Virus record (IMG/VR): IMGVR_UViG_3300030328_005397
Coordinates: 1-43,026 of that record
Reading direction: 5' to 3' (one strand)
DNA from: a virus
DNA: 43,026 nucleotides
Part shown: piece by piece, positions 14,970-22,925 of the stretch
Layout of the letters: each line of letters starts with the position of its first letter
Numbering within the stretch: the first letter of the stretch is position 1
Made by a program: the position numbers and the translations under genes
Notes under the pieces: generated by a model
What the model was told of the DNA's origin: nothing
The model's database searches: none
The model's input: the letters and a program-made list of their open reading frames with translations, nothing else

Positions 14970-15745
14970 ATCAAGATATAAATAAAGTTTCAGAATTTTG
15001 GAATACAAGGCCTTGTAATATTCGCCATTCAAAACTAAAATTGGGGACTATTGATTATTTTAACGAGGTAGAGAAGAGAAAGTATACAGTAGAACCGCAT
15101 ATTCCTAAATTTGCAGAGTTTGATTTGTGGAAAGGTAAGAAAGTTTTAGAGGTGGGGTGTGGTATAGGGACTGATGCGATTAACTTTGCCCGAGCAGGAG
15201 CAGAATACACAGGGCTAGAACTGTCTGAAAAAAGTTTAAACATAACAAAAAAACGTTTTGAGGTATTTGAACTAAAAGGAAGACTCCTTTTAGGTAATGC
15301 TGAAAAACTTGAAGACCTACTTAAAGGTGAAAAATTTGATCTAGTTTATTCTTTCGGCGTAATTCATCACACCCCTAACCCAAGTATAGTTTTTAAAAAA
15401 ATAGAATCGCTTTTAAATTTTTATTCTGAGTTTCGTTTTATGGTATATGCTAAAAACTCTTGGAAAAACTTCATGATACAAGAAGGCCTCGACCAACCAG
15501 AAGCTCAAAGTGGATGCCCTGTAGCGTATACCTATACAAGAAAGGATTTAACTACTATATTAAAAAATTATGAAATAACACAAATGACCCAAGAGCATAT
15601 ATTTCCTTACAATATTGAAAAGTATATAAATTACGAATACGAAGTGGAGCCTTGGTTTAAAGAAATGCCCCCAGAATTATTTAAAATGTTAGAAAAAAAA
15701 CTTGGATGGCACATGCTTGTAAAATGTAAAATTAAACATGATTAA
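14966..15745 (+). CDS. SAM-dependent methyltransferase (class I)
   Basis: The 259-aa protein has the Rossmann-type SAM site: [22 protein letters not shown] (motif I, part; about residues 54-75), GLELSEKSL (acidic residue for ribose, about 78-86), [11 protein letters not shown] (motif II region) and [12 protein letters not shown] (about 130-141, post-II loop). [12 protein letters not shown] near the N terminus is a feature of small methyltransferases found in glycan and lipid loci. It probably methylates a sugar or carries out another surface-glycan modification; the target cannot be read. It overlaps both neighbours. Confidence 0.87.
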   Translation: MNQDINKVSEFWNTRPCNIRHSKLKLGTIDYFNEVEKRKYTVEPHIPKFAEFDLWKGKKVLEVGCGIGTDAINFARAGAEYTGLELSEKSLNITKKRFEVFELKGRLLLGNAEKLEDLLKGEKFDLVYSFGVIHHTPNPSIVFKKIESLLNFYSEFRFMVYAKNSWKNFMIQEGLDQPEAQSGCPVAYTYTRKDLTTILKNYEITQMTQEHIFPYNIEKYINYEYEVEPWFKEMPPELFKMLEKKLGWHMLVKCKIKHD

Positions 15746-17108
15746 AAACATTAGCATTTTTGGATTAGGGAAACTAGGTGCGAGCATGGCTGCATGCTTA
15801 GCTAGTAGAGGCTTTAATATAATAGGGGTTGATGTTTTATCTAAATCAGTAGCTCTACTAAATAACGGACATGCCCCTGTTCAAGAAACCGGTCTTAACA
15901 AATTAATTGAAGATAACAAAAAATCAATTAGGGCAACTGAAGATGTTCAAAACGCCATAGACTCTTCTGACGTGAGTTTTGTAATAGTTCCAACCCCAAG
16001 CGATTCTCGGGGGGCTTTTGAAATTCAGTATGTGGCTCATGCTTTTAAAAATATAGGGAAAGCTTTAAAAAATAAACAAGGTTACCATCTGATAGTATTA
16101 ACCAGCACGGTTCTTCCCGGCTCTATGAGGCACGGATTAATACCTGTCCTCGAAAAAGAGTCTGGAAAAAAATGTGGCGAAGATTTTGGGGTATGTTATA
16201 GTCCTGCGTTAATAGCTATCGGAAGTATTATAAAAGATTTTTTAAATCCAGACTTTAATTTTATTGGAGAGTTTGACGAAAAATCAGGAGCAATCCTCGA
16301 AGATATTTATACTCGCATGACATTACAAAAACCTGTGATGCGAAGAATGTCTATAGAAAACACCGAGATAGCAAAAATAGCATTAAATAGTTACATTACC
16401 ATGAAAATATCTTTCGCAAATATCATCTCCGAACTTTGCGAAAAAGTTCCAACTGGCGATGTAGACGCAGTTACTGAAGCAATAGGAAGCGACTCAAGAA
16501 TAGGGCCAAAATACCTAAAGGGAGGATTAGGTTTCGGAGGCACTTGTTTCCCAAGAGATAATATCGCTCTTTCTTTCATTTGTAATGAGCTAAACTCTAG
16601 CCATTCTTTATTAGATGTTACAGACGAATATAATGACACCTTGTCTGAAAGATTTGTTAGAAAAATAATAACTCATGTAAAAAAAGGAGAAACCGCAGCA
16701 GTTTTAGGGTTAGCTTACAAACCCCTTTCTCACATAGTTGAAGAGTCGCAGTCTATATTATTAGCGAAAGCTTTATCTGATGCTGGGCTTAGGGTTATAG
16801 GTTATGATCCACTAGCTGCCGACGAGGCTAGGCCAGTGCTTCAATACCATACCTTAGTAGAAGACAGTCTAGAAAACACCCTCAAGGATGCTTCCATAGT
16901 GCTTGTCGCCAACAATGACGATATTTTTAAATCCCTGACTCCCGAGCAGGTTCTTTCGGGTAAAAAAGAAGTCAAGGTAGTGGATTTTTGGAGGTGTCTG
17001 GGAGAGGATTTTAAAAATCACCCACAGATAGACTATATACCTATAGGTAAATGCAATGATCCCAATTTAAATTATAATAAACTTAAAAGCTTGTGGGGGC
17101 AATTATAA
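15738..17108 (+). CDS. UDP-sugar/GDP-sugar 6-dehydrogenase (UDPGDH family, WecC-like)
   Basis: The 456-aa protein is an NAD-dependent four-electron dehydrogenase that oxidises the C6 hydroxyl of a nucleotide sugar to a carboxylate. It has [17 protein letters not shown] (6-22, Rossmann), VIVPTPSD (about 83-90), LTSTVLPGS (about 122-130), [15 protein letters not shown] (about 213-227, with the active-site Lys/Asn region) and [14 protein letters not shown] (about 255-268) carrying the catalytic Cys. The C-terminal domain with [10 protein letters not shown] follows (about 315). WecB (8199) supplies UDP-ManNAc, so UDP-ManNAcA is a natural product, but UDP-glucose or GDP-mannose are equally possible from sequence. 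A 6-bp gap precedes the next gene. Confidence 0.9.
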   Translation: MIKNISIFGLGKLGASMAACLASRGFNIIGVDVLSKSVALLNNGHAPVQETGLNKLIEDNKKSIRATEDVQNAIDSSDVSFVIVPTPSDSRGAFEIQYVAHAFKNIGKALKNKQGYHLIVLTSTVLPGSMRHGLIPVLEKESGKKCGEDFGVCYSPALIAIGSIIKDFLNPDFNFIGEFDEKSGAILEDIYTRMTLQKPVMRRMSIENTEIAKIALNSYITMKISFANIISELCEKVPTGDVDAVTEAIGSDSRIGPKYLKGGLGFGGTCFPRDNIALSFICNELNSSHSLLDVTDEYNDTLSERFVRKIITHVKKGETAAVLGLAYKPLSHIVEESQSILLAKALSDAGLRVIGYDPLAADEARPVLQYHTLVEDSLENTLKDASIVLVANNDDIFKSLTPEQVLSGKKEVKVVDFWRCLGEDFKNHPQIDYIPIGKCNDPNLNYNKLKSLWGQL

Positions 17109-17114
17109 AAAAAT

Positions 17115-17852
17115 ATGAAAGCTGCACTTTGCTTACATGGACTGTTTGACTCTTTAGAAGACAACACCTCTAAAGGTCTTAATGGGTATAATTATATAAA
17201 AAAACATATACTCGATTACCCGGGCCTGAAAACTGACGTTTATATTCATAGTTGGCAGCCCGAATTAAAAAAACAAATAGTAGATTTGTATAATCCAAAA
17301 GATCACCTTTTTGAAAAACAAATTAATTTTTTACCTACGGCCCGTAAATTAAACCTAGACCTACCGCTTAGTTACCCACGTCCTCCTGCTCGTGTTCTAT
17401 CTCATTTTTATTCTATAGGTGAATGTTTTAAACTATTAAAAAAACAAAAAGAAATCAATTACGACATAGTTATAAAATCTCGTTTTGATCTTGGCCAAAT
17501 AAACGCTAAAGCTGCTTGGAAGCCTGATATTACTCACATGGGGTGTATAAATTTTAACCCTTGTAATGATCTAAGCAGAATTAATATGGCCTATTGGATG
17601 GATGAATTTATGCTTAAAGAAGGCCCACCTGACTCTTGGTTTTACGGAAACAGTAAAGTTATGGAATGCTTTAGCCACATCTACGAAAGTATAGTTGGTT
17701 ATATTGAAAACGATAAAGAATGGAAAAACAAAATAATTTACCAACTAGGAGAGAACAACATCAGCAACGCGAGCGTTCTATATAAAAAATTTTTTGAGGA
17801 TAATAGGCTTTGGGATAATAGATTAGCCTTAAAAGTATCGCCTGATATTTAG
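17115..17852 (+). CDS. Glycosyltransferase-like protein, 245 aa
   Basis: The N terminus, MKAALCLHGLFDSLEDN, and the following YIHSWQPELKKQI resemble proteins in surface-polysaccharide loci (WavE-like and similar) that begin with 'alcl.G..R' and 'diYiHtW'. YDIVIKSRFDLG near residues 115-126 has the D-x-V-x-x-x-R-x-D pattern of these proteins, and PPDSWFYGNSKVMECFSHIYE matches their 'DwfwfGs...m..f...y' segment. This suggests a GT-A-like fold, but the DxD motif is not clear-cut. I infer a glycosyltransferase-related role from motif and context. It is six bases after the dehydrogenase and one base before the HAD-transferase fusion. Confidence 0.66.
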   Translation: MKAALCLHGLFDSLEDNTSKGLNGYNYIKKHILDYPGLKTDVYIHSWQPELKKQIVDLYNPKDHLFEKQINFLPTARKLNLDLPLSYPRPPARVLSHFYSIGECFKLLKKQKEINYDIVIKSRFDLGQINAKAAWKPDITHMGCINFNPCNDLSRINMAYWMDEFMLKEGPPDSWFYGNSKVMECFSHIYESIVGYIENDKEWKNKIIYQLGENNISNASVLYKKFFEDNRLWDNRLALKVSPDI

Positions 17853-17853
17853 C

Positions 17854-19212
17854 ATGAACTTAATTATTTTTGATTTAGATGGAGTGTTAATAGACACAAA
17901 AGACACACATTACATAACTCTAAACAAAGCGCTTAAAGAGATTGGAAAAGAATATGTAATTACCGAACCAGAACATATTTCAATCTACGACGGACTAAGT
18001 ACAAATGAAAAATTAATAATGTTGTCAGACAGGAAATCTTTACCTTTGTCTATGCATGAAAAAATTTGGGCGAAAAAGCAAGAATTGACAAACAGTCAAC
18101 TTGAAAAAATCCAACCAAGCGAAAAATTAATAGAGATATTTAAATATCTTGAATCCAACAACTACTTAATTGCTTGCTGTTCTAACTCCATAAGAAAAAC
18201 TGTTTATAAAATTTTATCTCAATTAGGTATTGTTAAATACTTCGATTACCTTGTCTCAAACGAAGATGTCAAAAACCCTAAACCACACCCAGAAATGTAT
18301 TGGAAGACTATGTCTTCTTTGAAAGTAGCCCCGGAAGACACTATAATTATAGAAGATTCGCCGACAGGCCTACTTGCTGCGGAAAGAAGCGGGGCAAAAG
18401 TCTGTAGAGTAAAAGACTCAAAAGATTTAAGTTTAAATAAAATAATCAATTTTATGTCAACTGAAGAAAAAGCAAATCCAAAATGGGAAGATGAGGATCT
18501 TAACGTATTGATACCCATGGCAGGCGCAGGTAGTCGTTTTGAGAAAGCTGGATACGCTTTCCCCAAACCCTTGATCGAAGTTAACGGGAAACCCATGATA
18601 CAAGTAGTTGTAGATAACCTTAACATCACCGCTAACTACATTTTCATCGTTCAGAAGAGCCATAAGGAAAAATACAATTTAGATTCTGTTTTAAACTTAA
18701 TTGCGCCTAAATGCAAAATAGTCGAAGTAGAAGGTCTTACCGAAGGAGCTGCATGTACTACATTATTAGCAAAGGAATATATAGATAACGACAAGCCTTT
18801 AATAATGGCTAATTCAGACCAGTTTATTGAATGGTCTTCTAGCAAGTTTATGTACAAAATGCAAGAACAAGACCTCGATGGCGGCATATTATCTTTTAAA
18901 TCAACTCACCCTAAATGGTCTTACGCCAAAACCGATGAAAACAATTACGTAACTCAGGTAGCTGAAAAAAAACCTATTTCTGATTGCGCTACTGTTGGAG
19001 TCTACTATTGGAAAAAAGGAAGCGACTACGTCAAATATGCAGAGCAAATGATTGATAAAAATATAAGAACGAATAATGAATTCTATGTTTGCCCAGTTTT
19101 TAACGAAGCCGTTCAAGACTGTAAAAGAGTTTCTACTTTTAATATTGACAAGATGTGGGGGCTAGGAACACCTGAAGATTTACGACATTATATCGACAAC
19201 TACAATAAGTGA
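17854..19212 (+). CDS. Fused HAD phosphatase and sugar nucleotidyltransferase
   Basis: This 452-aa protein joins a HAD-superfamily phosphatase (residues 1 to about 205) to a sugar-phosphate nucleotidyltransferase (about 213-452). HAD motifs: FDLDGVLIDT (6-15, nucleophile Asp7 and general acid Asp9), CCSNS (about 110), the Lys in NPKPHPEMYW (about 145) and IIEDSPTGLLAAERSG (about 160-175). Transferase motifs: IPMAGAGSRFEKAGYAFPKP (about 224-243, the G-x-G-x-R...PK signature), then GKPMIQVVVDNL and MANSDQFIEW (about 320, the metal-binding Asp region). This type of NTase is common in capsule loci. The fusion suggests that one sugar phosphate is dephosphorylated and another activated in one pathway; the sugar is unknown. 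Confidence 0.87.
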   Translation: MNLIIFDLDGVLIDTKDTHYITLNKALKEIGKEYVITEPEHISIYDGLSTNEKLIMLSDRKSLPLSMHEKIWAKKQELTNSQLEKIQPSEKLIEIFKYLESNNYLIACCSNSIRKTVYKILSQLGIVKYFDYLVSNEDVKNPKPHPEMYWKTMSSLKVAPEDTIIIEDSPTGLLAAERSGAKVCRVKDSKDLSLNKIINFMSTEEKANPKWEDEDLNVLIPMAGAGSRFEKAGYAFPKPLIEVNGKPMIQVVVDNLNITANYIFIVQKSHKEKYNLDSVLNLIAPKCKIVEVEGLTEGAACTTLLAKEYIDNDKPLIMANSDQFIEWSSSKFMYKMQEQDLDGGILSFKSTHPKWSYAKTDENNYVTQVAEKKPISDCATVGVYYWKKGSDYVKYAEQMIDKNIRTNNEFYVCPVFNEAVQDCKRVSTFNIDKMWGLGTPEDLRHYIDNYNK

Positions 19213-19628
19213 TAATTATCTCTCACAGAGGAAATACAAAGGGGGATAGTGATTTAACATCTAATTATCCAGAATCTGTCTCTTCTTTACTGGAGAAAGG
19301 CATTCATTGTGAGGTGGATGTCTGGAGAGTGTTTGATAAATATTTCCTAGGGCATGATGAAGCTAAATATAAAGTAAGCAAGAAATTTTTAAAAAATAAT
19401 AAATTATGGTGTCACGCAAAAAATTTAGCCGCCCTAGAAGGTATGCTTTATAATAATATTCACTGCTTTTGGCACGAAACGGATAAGTTTACCGTAACAT
19501 CCAAGGGTTATATTTGGACTTTCCCCGGGAGAGAGACTGGCGACAGATCAGTAATAGTGCATAAAGAAAAGGACTGGAAAGATAAATATGACTGTTTTGC
19601 AGTTTGTACAGATTATATAAATATATGA
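19209..19628 (+). CDS. GDPD-like (glycerophosphodiester phosphodiesterase-type) short protein
   Basis: The 139-aa protein starts IIISHRGNTKG (the His-Arg-Gly of GDPD barrels) and has CEVDVWRVFDKYFLGHDEA (about residues 34-52), matching the family's E-x-D metal site followed by a His-Asp strand. Standard members are about 240-300 aa, so only half a TIM barrel is present, and it may be a shortened relative with another activity. It uses a GTG start at 19209 overlapping the HAD-transferase, and is in ATGA overlap with Gmd. Short GDPD-like proteins next to HAD-NTase fusions may cooperate in making a phosphodiester-linked decoration, an inference from context. Confidence 0.62.
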   Translation: MIIISHRGNTKGDSDLTSNYPESVSSLLEKGIHCEVDVWRVFDKYFLGHDEAKYKVSKKFLKNNKLWCHAKNLAALEGMLYNNIHCFWHETDKFTVTSKGYIWTFPGRETGDRSVIVHKEKDWKDKYDCFAVCTDYINI

Positions 19629-20653
19629 AGAAAGTAATCATAACAGGGATTTTAGGCCAAGACGGAGCAAATATGGCAGAGTATCTTTTGTCACTTGACG
19701 AAGAAATAAAAGTTTACGGAATGATGAGGAGAAGCGCAAACGCTAACTTCGAAAACATAAATGATTTTAAAGATCACCCCAATTTTGAAATTTGTTGCGG
19801 AGATTTGACTGACGAAATATCTATCAACAAATTAGTAGAAAGTACCGAGCCTGATTATTTTATTAATTTTGGAGCCAATTCCTTTGTAGGGTGCAGCTGG
19901 GACATGCCGCTTCAAGTTTTTGATGTTAACGCTCTCGGCGTTATTCGTTGCCTAGAAGCCATCCGCAAACTCAAACCAGACTGTCGGTTCTACAGCGCCG
20001 GAAGCTCAGAAGAGCTTGGAAACGTTGATTACAGCCCCCAAGACATTAATCACCCTATCAAGCCAAGAAGCCCTTACGGCGCATCAAAAGCGGCTGCAAG
20101 ACATCTAGTCAAAGTTTACAGAGAGTCCTATAACCTTTTTGCCATTCACTCTATCCTGTTTAATCACGAAGGGCTTAGGAGGGGAGAGGAGTTTGTTACA
20201 AGGAAGATTACTAAAGGTGTAGCAAAAATAGCAAAAGCTTTAAATAAAGGCGAGTCTTTTTCGCCACTAGAGCTTGGAAATATGGAAGCTAAGCGGGATT
20301 GGTCTGATTCAGAAGATTTTGTTAAAGCTGTATGGCTTATGCTTAATCAACCGGAGCCTAAAGAGTATGTCTTATCAAGTAATGAGACCCATACGGTAAA
20401 AGAGTTTGTAGAATTAGCTTTTGAAGAAGCAGGTATAGAAGGAAAATGGGAAGGGCAAGGAGTAGACGAGAAGTTTGTATCTGAAGATGGCGTTTTGGTA
20501 CAAGTTAATGAGAATTTTTACCGCCCTGCAGAAATAGCTCTTCTTTATGGAGATTCTAATCCCGCTAGACAAGAACTAGGGTGGAAGCCGGAGATATCAT
20601 TTAAAGAGTTAGTTTCTCGAATGGTAAGGAAAGACTTAAACAATACTCCTTGA
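19625..20653 (+). CDS. gmd: GDP-mannose 4,6-dehydratase
   Basis: The 342-aa protein converts GDP-mannose to GDP-4-keto-6-deoxymannose, the branch point to GDP-fucose, GDP-rhamnose or GDP-perosamine. It starts VIITGILGQDGANMAEYLL, the Gmd-specific form of the Rossmann loop. It continues with SAGSSEELGN (Ser and Glu of the active site), RSPYGASKAAARHL (Tyr-x3-Lys), FNHEGLRRGEEFVTRKI and LGNMEAKRDWSDSEDFVKAVWLML (in part: AKRDWSDSEDFVKA), all diagnostic of Gmd rather than other SDRs. The ATG at 19625 overlaps the previous stop. It is the last gene of the island; its end overlaps a promoter for the next gene. Confidence 0.95.
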   Translation: MKKVIITGILGQDGANMAEYLLSLDEEIKVYGMMRRSANANFENINDFKDHPNFEICCGDLTDEISINKLVESTEPDYFINFGANSFVGCSWDMPLQVFDVNALGVIRCLEAIRKLKPDCRFYSAGSSEELGNVDYSPQDINHPIKPRSPYGASKAAARHLVKVYRESYNLFAIHSILFNHEGLRRGEEFVTRKITKGVAKIAKALNKGESFSPLELGNMEAKRDWSDSEDFVKAVWLMLNQPEPKEYVLSSNETHTVKEFVELAFEEAGIEGKWEGQGVDEKFVSEDGVLVQVNENFYRPAEIALLYGDSNPARQELGWKPEISFKELVSRMVRKDLNNTP

Positions 20654-20681
20654 CATCAATCCCCGCTGCCCATAATATACT
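20650..20681 (+). promoter_or_regulatory. Promoter for the 20685 gene, leading to a leaderless mRNA
   Basis: TTGACA at 20650-20655 overlaps the gmd stop codon. A TAATAT box lies 17 bases later (20673-20678), overlapping an alternative TATACT at 20676-20681. The ATG follows at 20685, so the RNA would begin at or within a few bases of the start codon. It marks the change from glycan genes to replication genes. Confidence 0.65.
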
Positions 20682-20684
20682 GTC

Positions 20685-21155
20685 ATGGCGGCGAAAAATA
20701 AAACCTATTCTTGTTCTCATTGCGAGAAAGAGTTTCTGTCGCCGCATAAAAAAAAGTTTTGCTCTCCGAAGTGTCGCCGAGATGCAGCAAAGAATAAGCC
20801 TCACAGCCTAAATCAATTCATAATTGATAAGTTTATAGGAGAAGAAATCTGGAAAGATAAAATTGCCGTATTTAGGGAGATGAAATTTGCCAAAGATTTG
20901 ACAAAAAAATACCCTTTAAAAGCTTTTTGGAAAGCTATTCCTTTAAAATTCGACATGGATAGCTTGTGTTTTTTTATTGGAGCCCAAGGTAAAGCCTACC
21001 TAAAAATAGAGTATGCTAAATTTTGTCTTGATTTAAAAGCCCCAAAGAAATATGATTTGTCGAACACCAAGTACGGTGAAGAAAAAATTCTAACAAAAAA
21101 TATTCGAACCGTCAAAGATTTTATTCAACATGGCCGCAAAAAAGAAAATAACTGA
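20685..21155 (+). CDS. Zinc-ribbon orphan protein, 156 aa
   Basis: The N terminus carries YSCSHCEKEFLSPHKKKFCSP and then KCRRDA: Cys-x2-Cys and Cys-x3-Cys pairs at about residues 9-29, the arrangement of a small zinc finger like those in C2C2 DNA-binding proteins. The rest is basic and aromatic (KAFWKAIPLKFDMDSLCFFIG), with no other motif I know. It has its own promoter and its last 26 nt overlap the recombinase gene, suggesting a companion role in recombination or a gene regulator. This is a context inference only. Confidence 0.75.
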   Translation: MAAKNKTYSCSHCEKEFLSPHKKKFCSPKCRRDAAKNKPHSLNQFIIDKFIGEEIWKDKIAVFREMKFAKDLTKKYPLKAFWKAIPLKFDMDSLCFFIGAQGKAYLKIEYAKFCLDLKAPKKYDLSNTKYGEEKILTKNIRTVKDFIQHGRKKENN

Positions 21156-22221
21156 GCACTTAACTCCTTTAGATCAGATAGAAAGCTATCTAAAAGACCA
21201 CAAAGACGAGCATTTAAACTTTGAGAAAGAACCCCAATACGTAGTTTCAAGCGGAAGTTTGCTATTGGACATCGAAATGTCGGGAGGTATTCGCCCCTCT
21301 ATAATCCGAGCCTCTGGAGTGTCAGAAGGAGGAAAAACATCATGTGCGCTTTCTTTTGCTAAAAACTTTCAGGAAACTGAAGAAAACGGTATGGTTGTTT
21401 ACATCAAGTCAGAAGGAAGGCTATCACCGGAGATGCTTGACCGCTCAGGGCTAGATACATCAGCAGAAAAATTATTTATTTATAAAAGTAATATTTTTGA
21501 AAGCGTCCTTCAGTTGATGAGAGAGTTAATTATGAATAATCCAACTGAATGTAAATACTTTTTTATTATTGATTCAATGGATGCGATGGTTCCTAAAAAA
21601 GATTTAGAAAAAGGTTTTGACGATGCAGATAAGGTTGCCGGAGGCTCCGTCTTAAGCTCTACATTCTTAAAAAAGATGGCGCTCAGCCTATCAACCAAAG
21701 GGCATATCTGTTTCATGATATCCCAAGTGCGAAGCAAAGTTAGCTTAAATCAGTACGAAAAAACTGATCCGAAATTAACTAATGCTTCCGGCGGAAATGC
21801 CCTACTCCATTATTCTGATTGGATTCTAGAATTTCAACCTAGGTACGGAGGCGACATGATACCGCCTAAAGACGACAAACCAGAAGGTCATTATTGTAAA
21901 ATAATTTTCCGCAAAACAGCTAACGAAAAAACTGGGACAATAGTTCGATACCCAATTAAATATGGACGTAGTGGAGGGAGAAGTATTTGGGTTGAATACG
22001 AAGTGTTGTTAATGCTTTTGCAGTGGAAAATGGCAGAAGCAAAAGGGGCATGGATTATTGTAGCTGACGAATTAATAAAAGAATTGAATGAGGCAGGTTT
22101 GGAAATGAACTCCAAGCACCAAGGCATGGACAACTTTAGGAAATACTTAGAGAACGAACCCGAGATTTGCCAATATCTATTTACAAAGTTTAAAAATACC
22201 CTACAGGGGATTGGTAAGTGA
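21130..22221 (+). CDS. RecA/UvsX-type recombinase
   Basis: The 363-aa protein is a strand-exchange ATPase of the RecA superfamily. SSGSLLLDIEMSGGIRPSII (40-59) is the usual 'tGs..LD..lggGi' lead-in. Walker A is GVSEGGKTS (63-71). YIKSEGRLSPE (about 90) contains the catalytic-type Glu, FFIIDSMDAM (about 137-146) is Walker B, and HICFMISQVRSKV followed by GGNALLHYSDWILEF matches the motif preceding and including DNA-binding loop 2. It is closest in style to phage UvsX/RecA-like recombinases. It may also help start replication by recombination, as UvsX does in T4. Its start lies in the overlap with the zinc-ribbon gene and its stop overlaps the GTG of the nuclease gene. Confidence 0.92.
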   Translation: MAAKKKITEHLTPLDQIESYLKDHKDEHLNFEKEPQYVVSSGSLLLDIEMSGGIRPSIIRASGVSEGGKTSCALSFAKNFQETEENGMVVYIKSEGRLSPEMLDRSGLDTSAEKLFIYKSNIFESVLQLMRELIMNNPTECKYFFIIDSMDAMVPKKDLEKGFDDADKVAGGSVLSSTFLKKMALSLSTKGHICFMISQVRSKVSLNQYEKTDPKLTNASGGNALLHYSDWILEFQPRYGGDMIPPKDDKPEGHYCKIIFRKTANEKTGTIVRYPIKYGRSGGRSIWVEYEVLLMLLQWKMAEAKGAWIIVADELIKELNEAGLEMNSKHQGMDNFRKYLENEPEICQYLFTKFKNTLQGIGK

Positions 22222-22634
22222 AACTTTACGACATAAAAGGAAGATTAGTAAATAAGAGCGTCACAAAATATAGGATTAAATGGGATGCTGAATGTCGGTC
22301 TAACTTTCAATATGAAGTCAAACAGTTTTTTAAAACTTATTGGTATGGTCAAATATGTTACGAAGAGTTCCCAGTTTACGGTACGCGTATGAAAGTTGAT
22401 TTAATAAATATGACCAAAAGAATAGCCGTAGAAGTCCAAGGCGCTCAGCACGAAGAGTTTAACAAATTTTTTCATAATAATTCTAGAGCCAATTATTTGA
22501 AATCAATCACTAGAGATCATGATAAAATAGTGTGGCTAGAAAACAATAATTTTAAAATTTTAGAGATATTTGAAGCTGATTTAGCTTCCTTATCTAAAGA
22601 GTACATTTTTGATAAATTCGAAATATCCATATAA
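22218..22634 (+). CDS. PD-(D/E)XK nuclease-like protein (Vsr/DUF559-type)
   Basis: In this 138-aa protein, YEEFPVYGTRMKVDLINMTKRIAVEVQGAQH (parts) shows the order expected for a PD-(D/E)XK nuclease of the very-short-patch type: an Asp in VDLIN (about 75), then a Glu-x-Gln/Gly strand, AVEVQG, followed by His (about 84-93). KIVWLENNNFKILEI near the end resembles the 'D..r...L...G..vl.i' strand of DUF559 proteins. It should cut DNA, perhaps repair intermediates or host DNA. The GTG start at 22218 overlaps the recombinase stop, a context that favours recombination or repair. Confidence 0.75.
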   Translation: MKLYDIKGRLVNKSVTKYRIKWDAECRSNFQYEVKQFFKTYWYGQICYEEFPVYGTRMKVDLINMTKRIAVEVQGAQHEEFNKFFHNNSRANYLKSITRDHDKIVWLENNNFKILEIFEADLASLSKEYIFDKFEISI

Positions 22635-22638
22635 AATA

Positions 22639-22647
22639 GTGTAATAA
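22639..22647 (+). promoter_or_regulatory. GTGTAATAA motif before the 22653 gene (copy 2 of 3)
   Basis: The nonamer ends five bases before the ATG at 22653, within the 18-base gap after the nuclease gene. It is the same sequence and spacing as at 1573-1581 on the minus strand and 41067-41075. It is preceded by an AT-rich segment (ATAAAATA) and could drive the FtsZ-like gene's mini-operon. Confidence 0.5.
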
Positions 22648-22652
22648 ATAAT

Positions 22653-22925
22653 ATGATTATTAAAGAGACCCAAAGAATACCCGACAATATATTAGACCAG
22701 TTGAGCGAATGGTCGTGCGGAGGATTCATGCTTTTTAATTTTGACGAGGATGGAAATCCTCAAGTTTACTCCAAAGCCGAGGACGAACGCAACGCAATGT
22801 CATTGCAGTACCTTGTCAGCCATTGGTCGGACGCGATGGAGAATATGAATTCAGAAAGTTTTTCTAAGAATTTAAATCAGGCTTTTTCGCCAGAAGAAGA
22901 GGAAGGTTTTGAAGAAGATGAGTGA
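22653..22925 (+). CDS. Small acidic orphan protein, 90 aa
   Basis: The protein is acidic, ending in SPEEEEGFEEDE, with MLFNFDEDGNPQVYSKAEDE in the centre and LVSHWSDAMENMN further on. No motif is recognised and there is no signal peptide. Its last 8 nt overlap the ATG of the FtsZ-like gene (ATGAG...TGA), so the two are translated together. The GTGTAATAA motif lies directly upstream. Because of this coupling I regard it as a candidate partner of the GTPase, for example an acidic filament-binding or anchoring factor; no residue pattern proves it. Confidence 0.75.
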   Translation: MIIKETQRIPDNILDQLSEWSCGGFMLFNFDEDGNPQVYSKAEDERNAMSLQYLVSHWSDAMENMNSESFSKNLNQAFSPEEEEGFEEDE

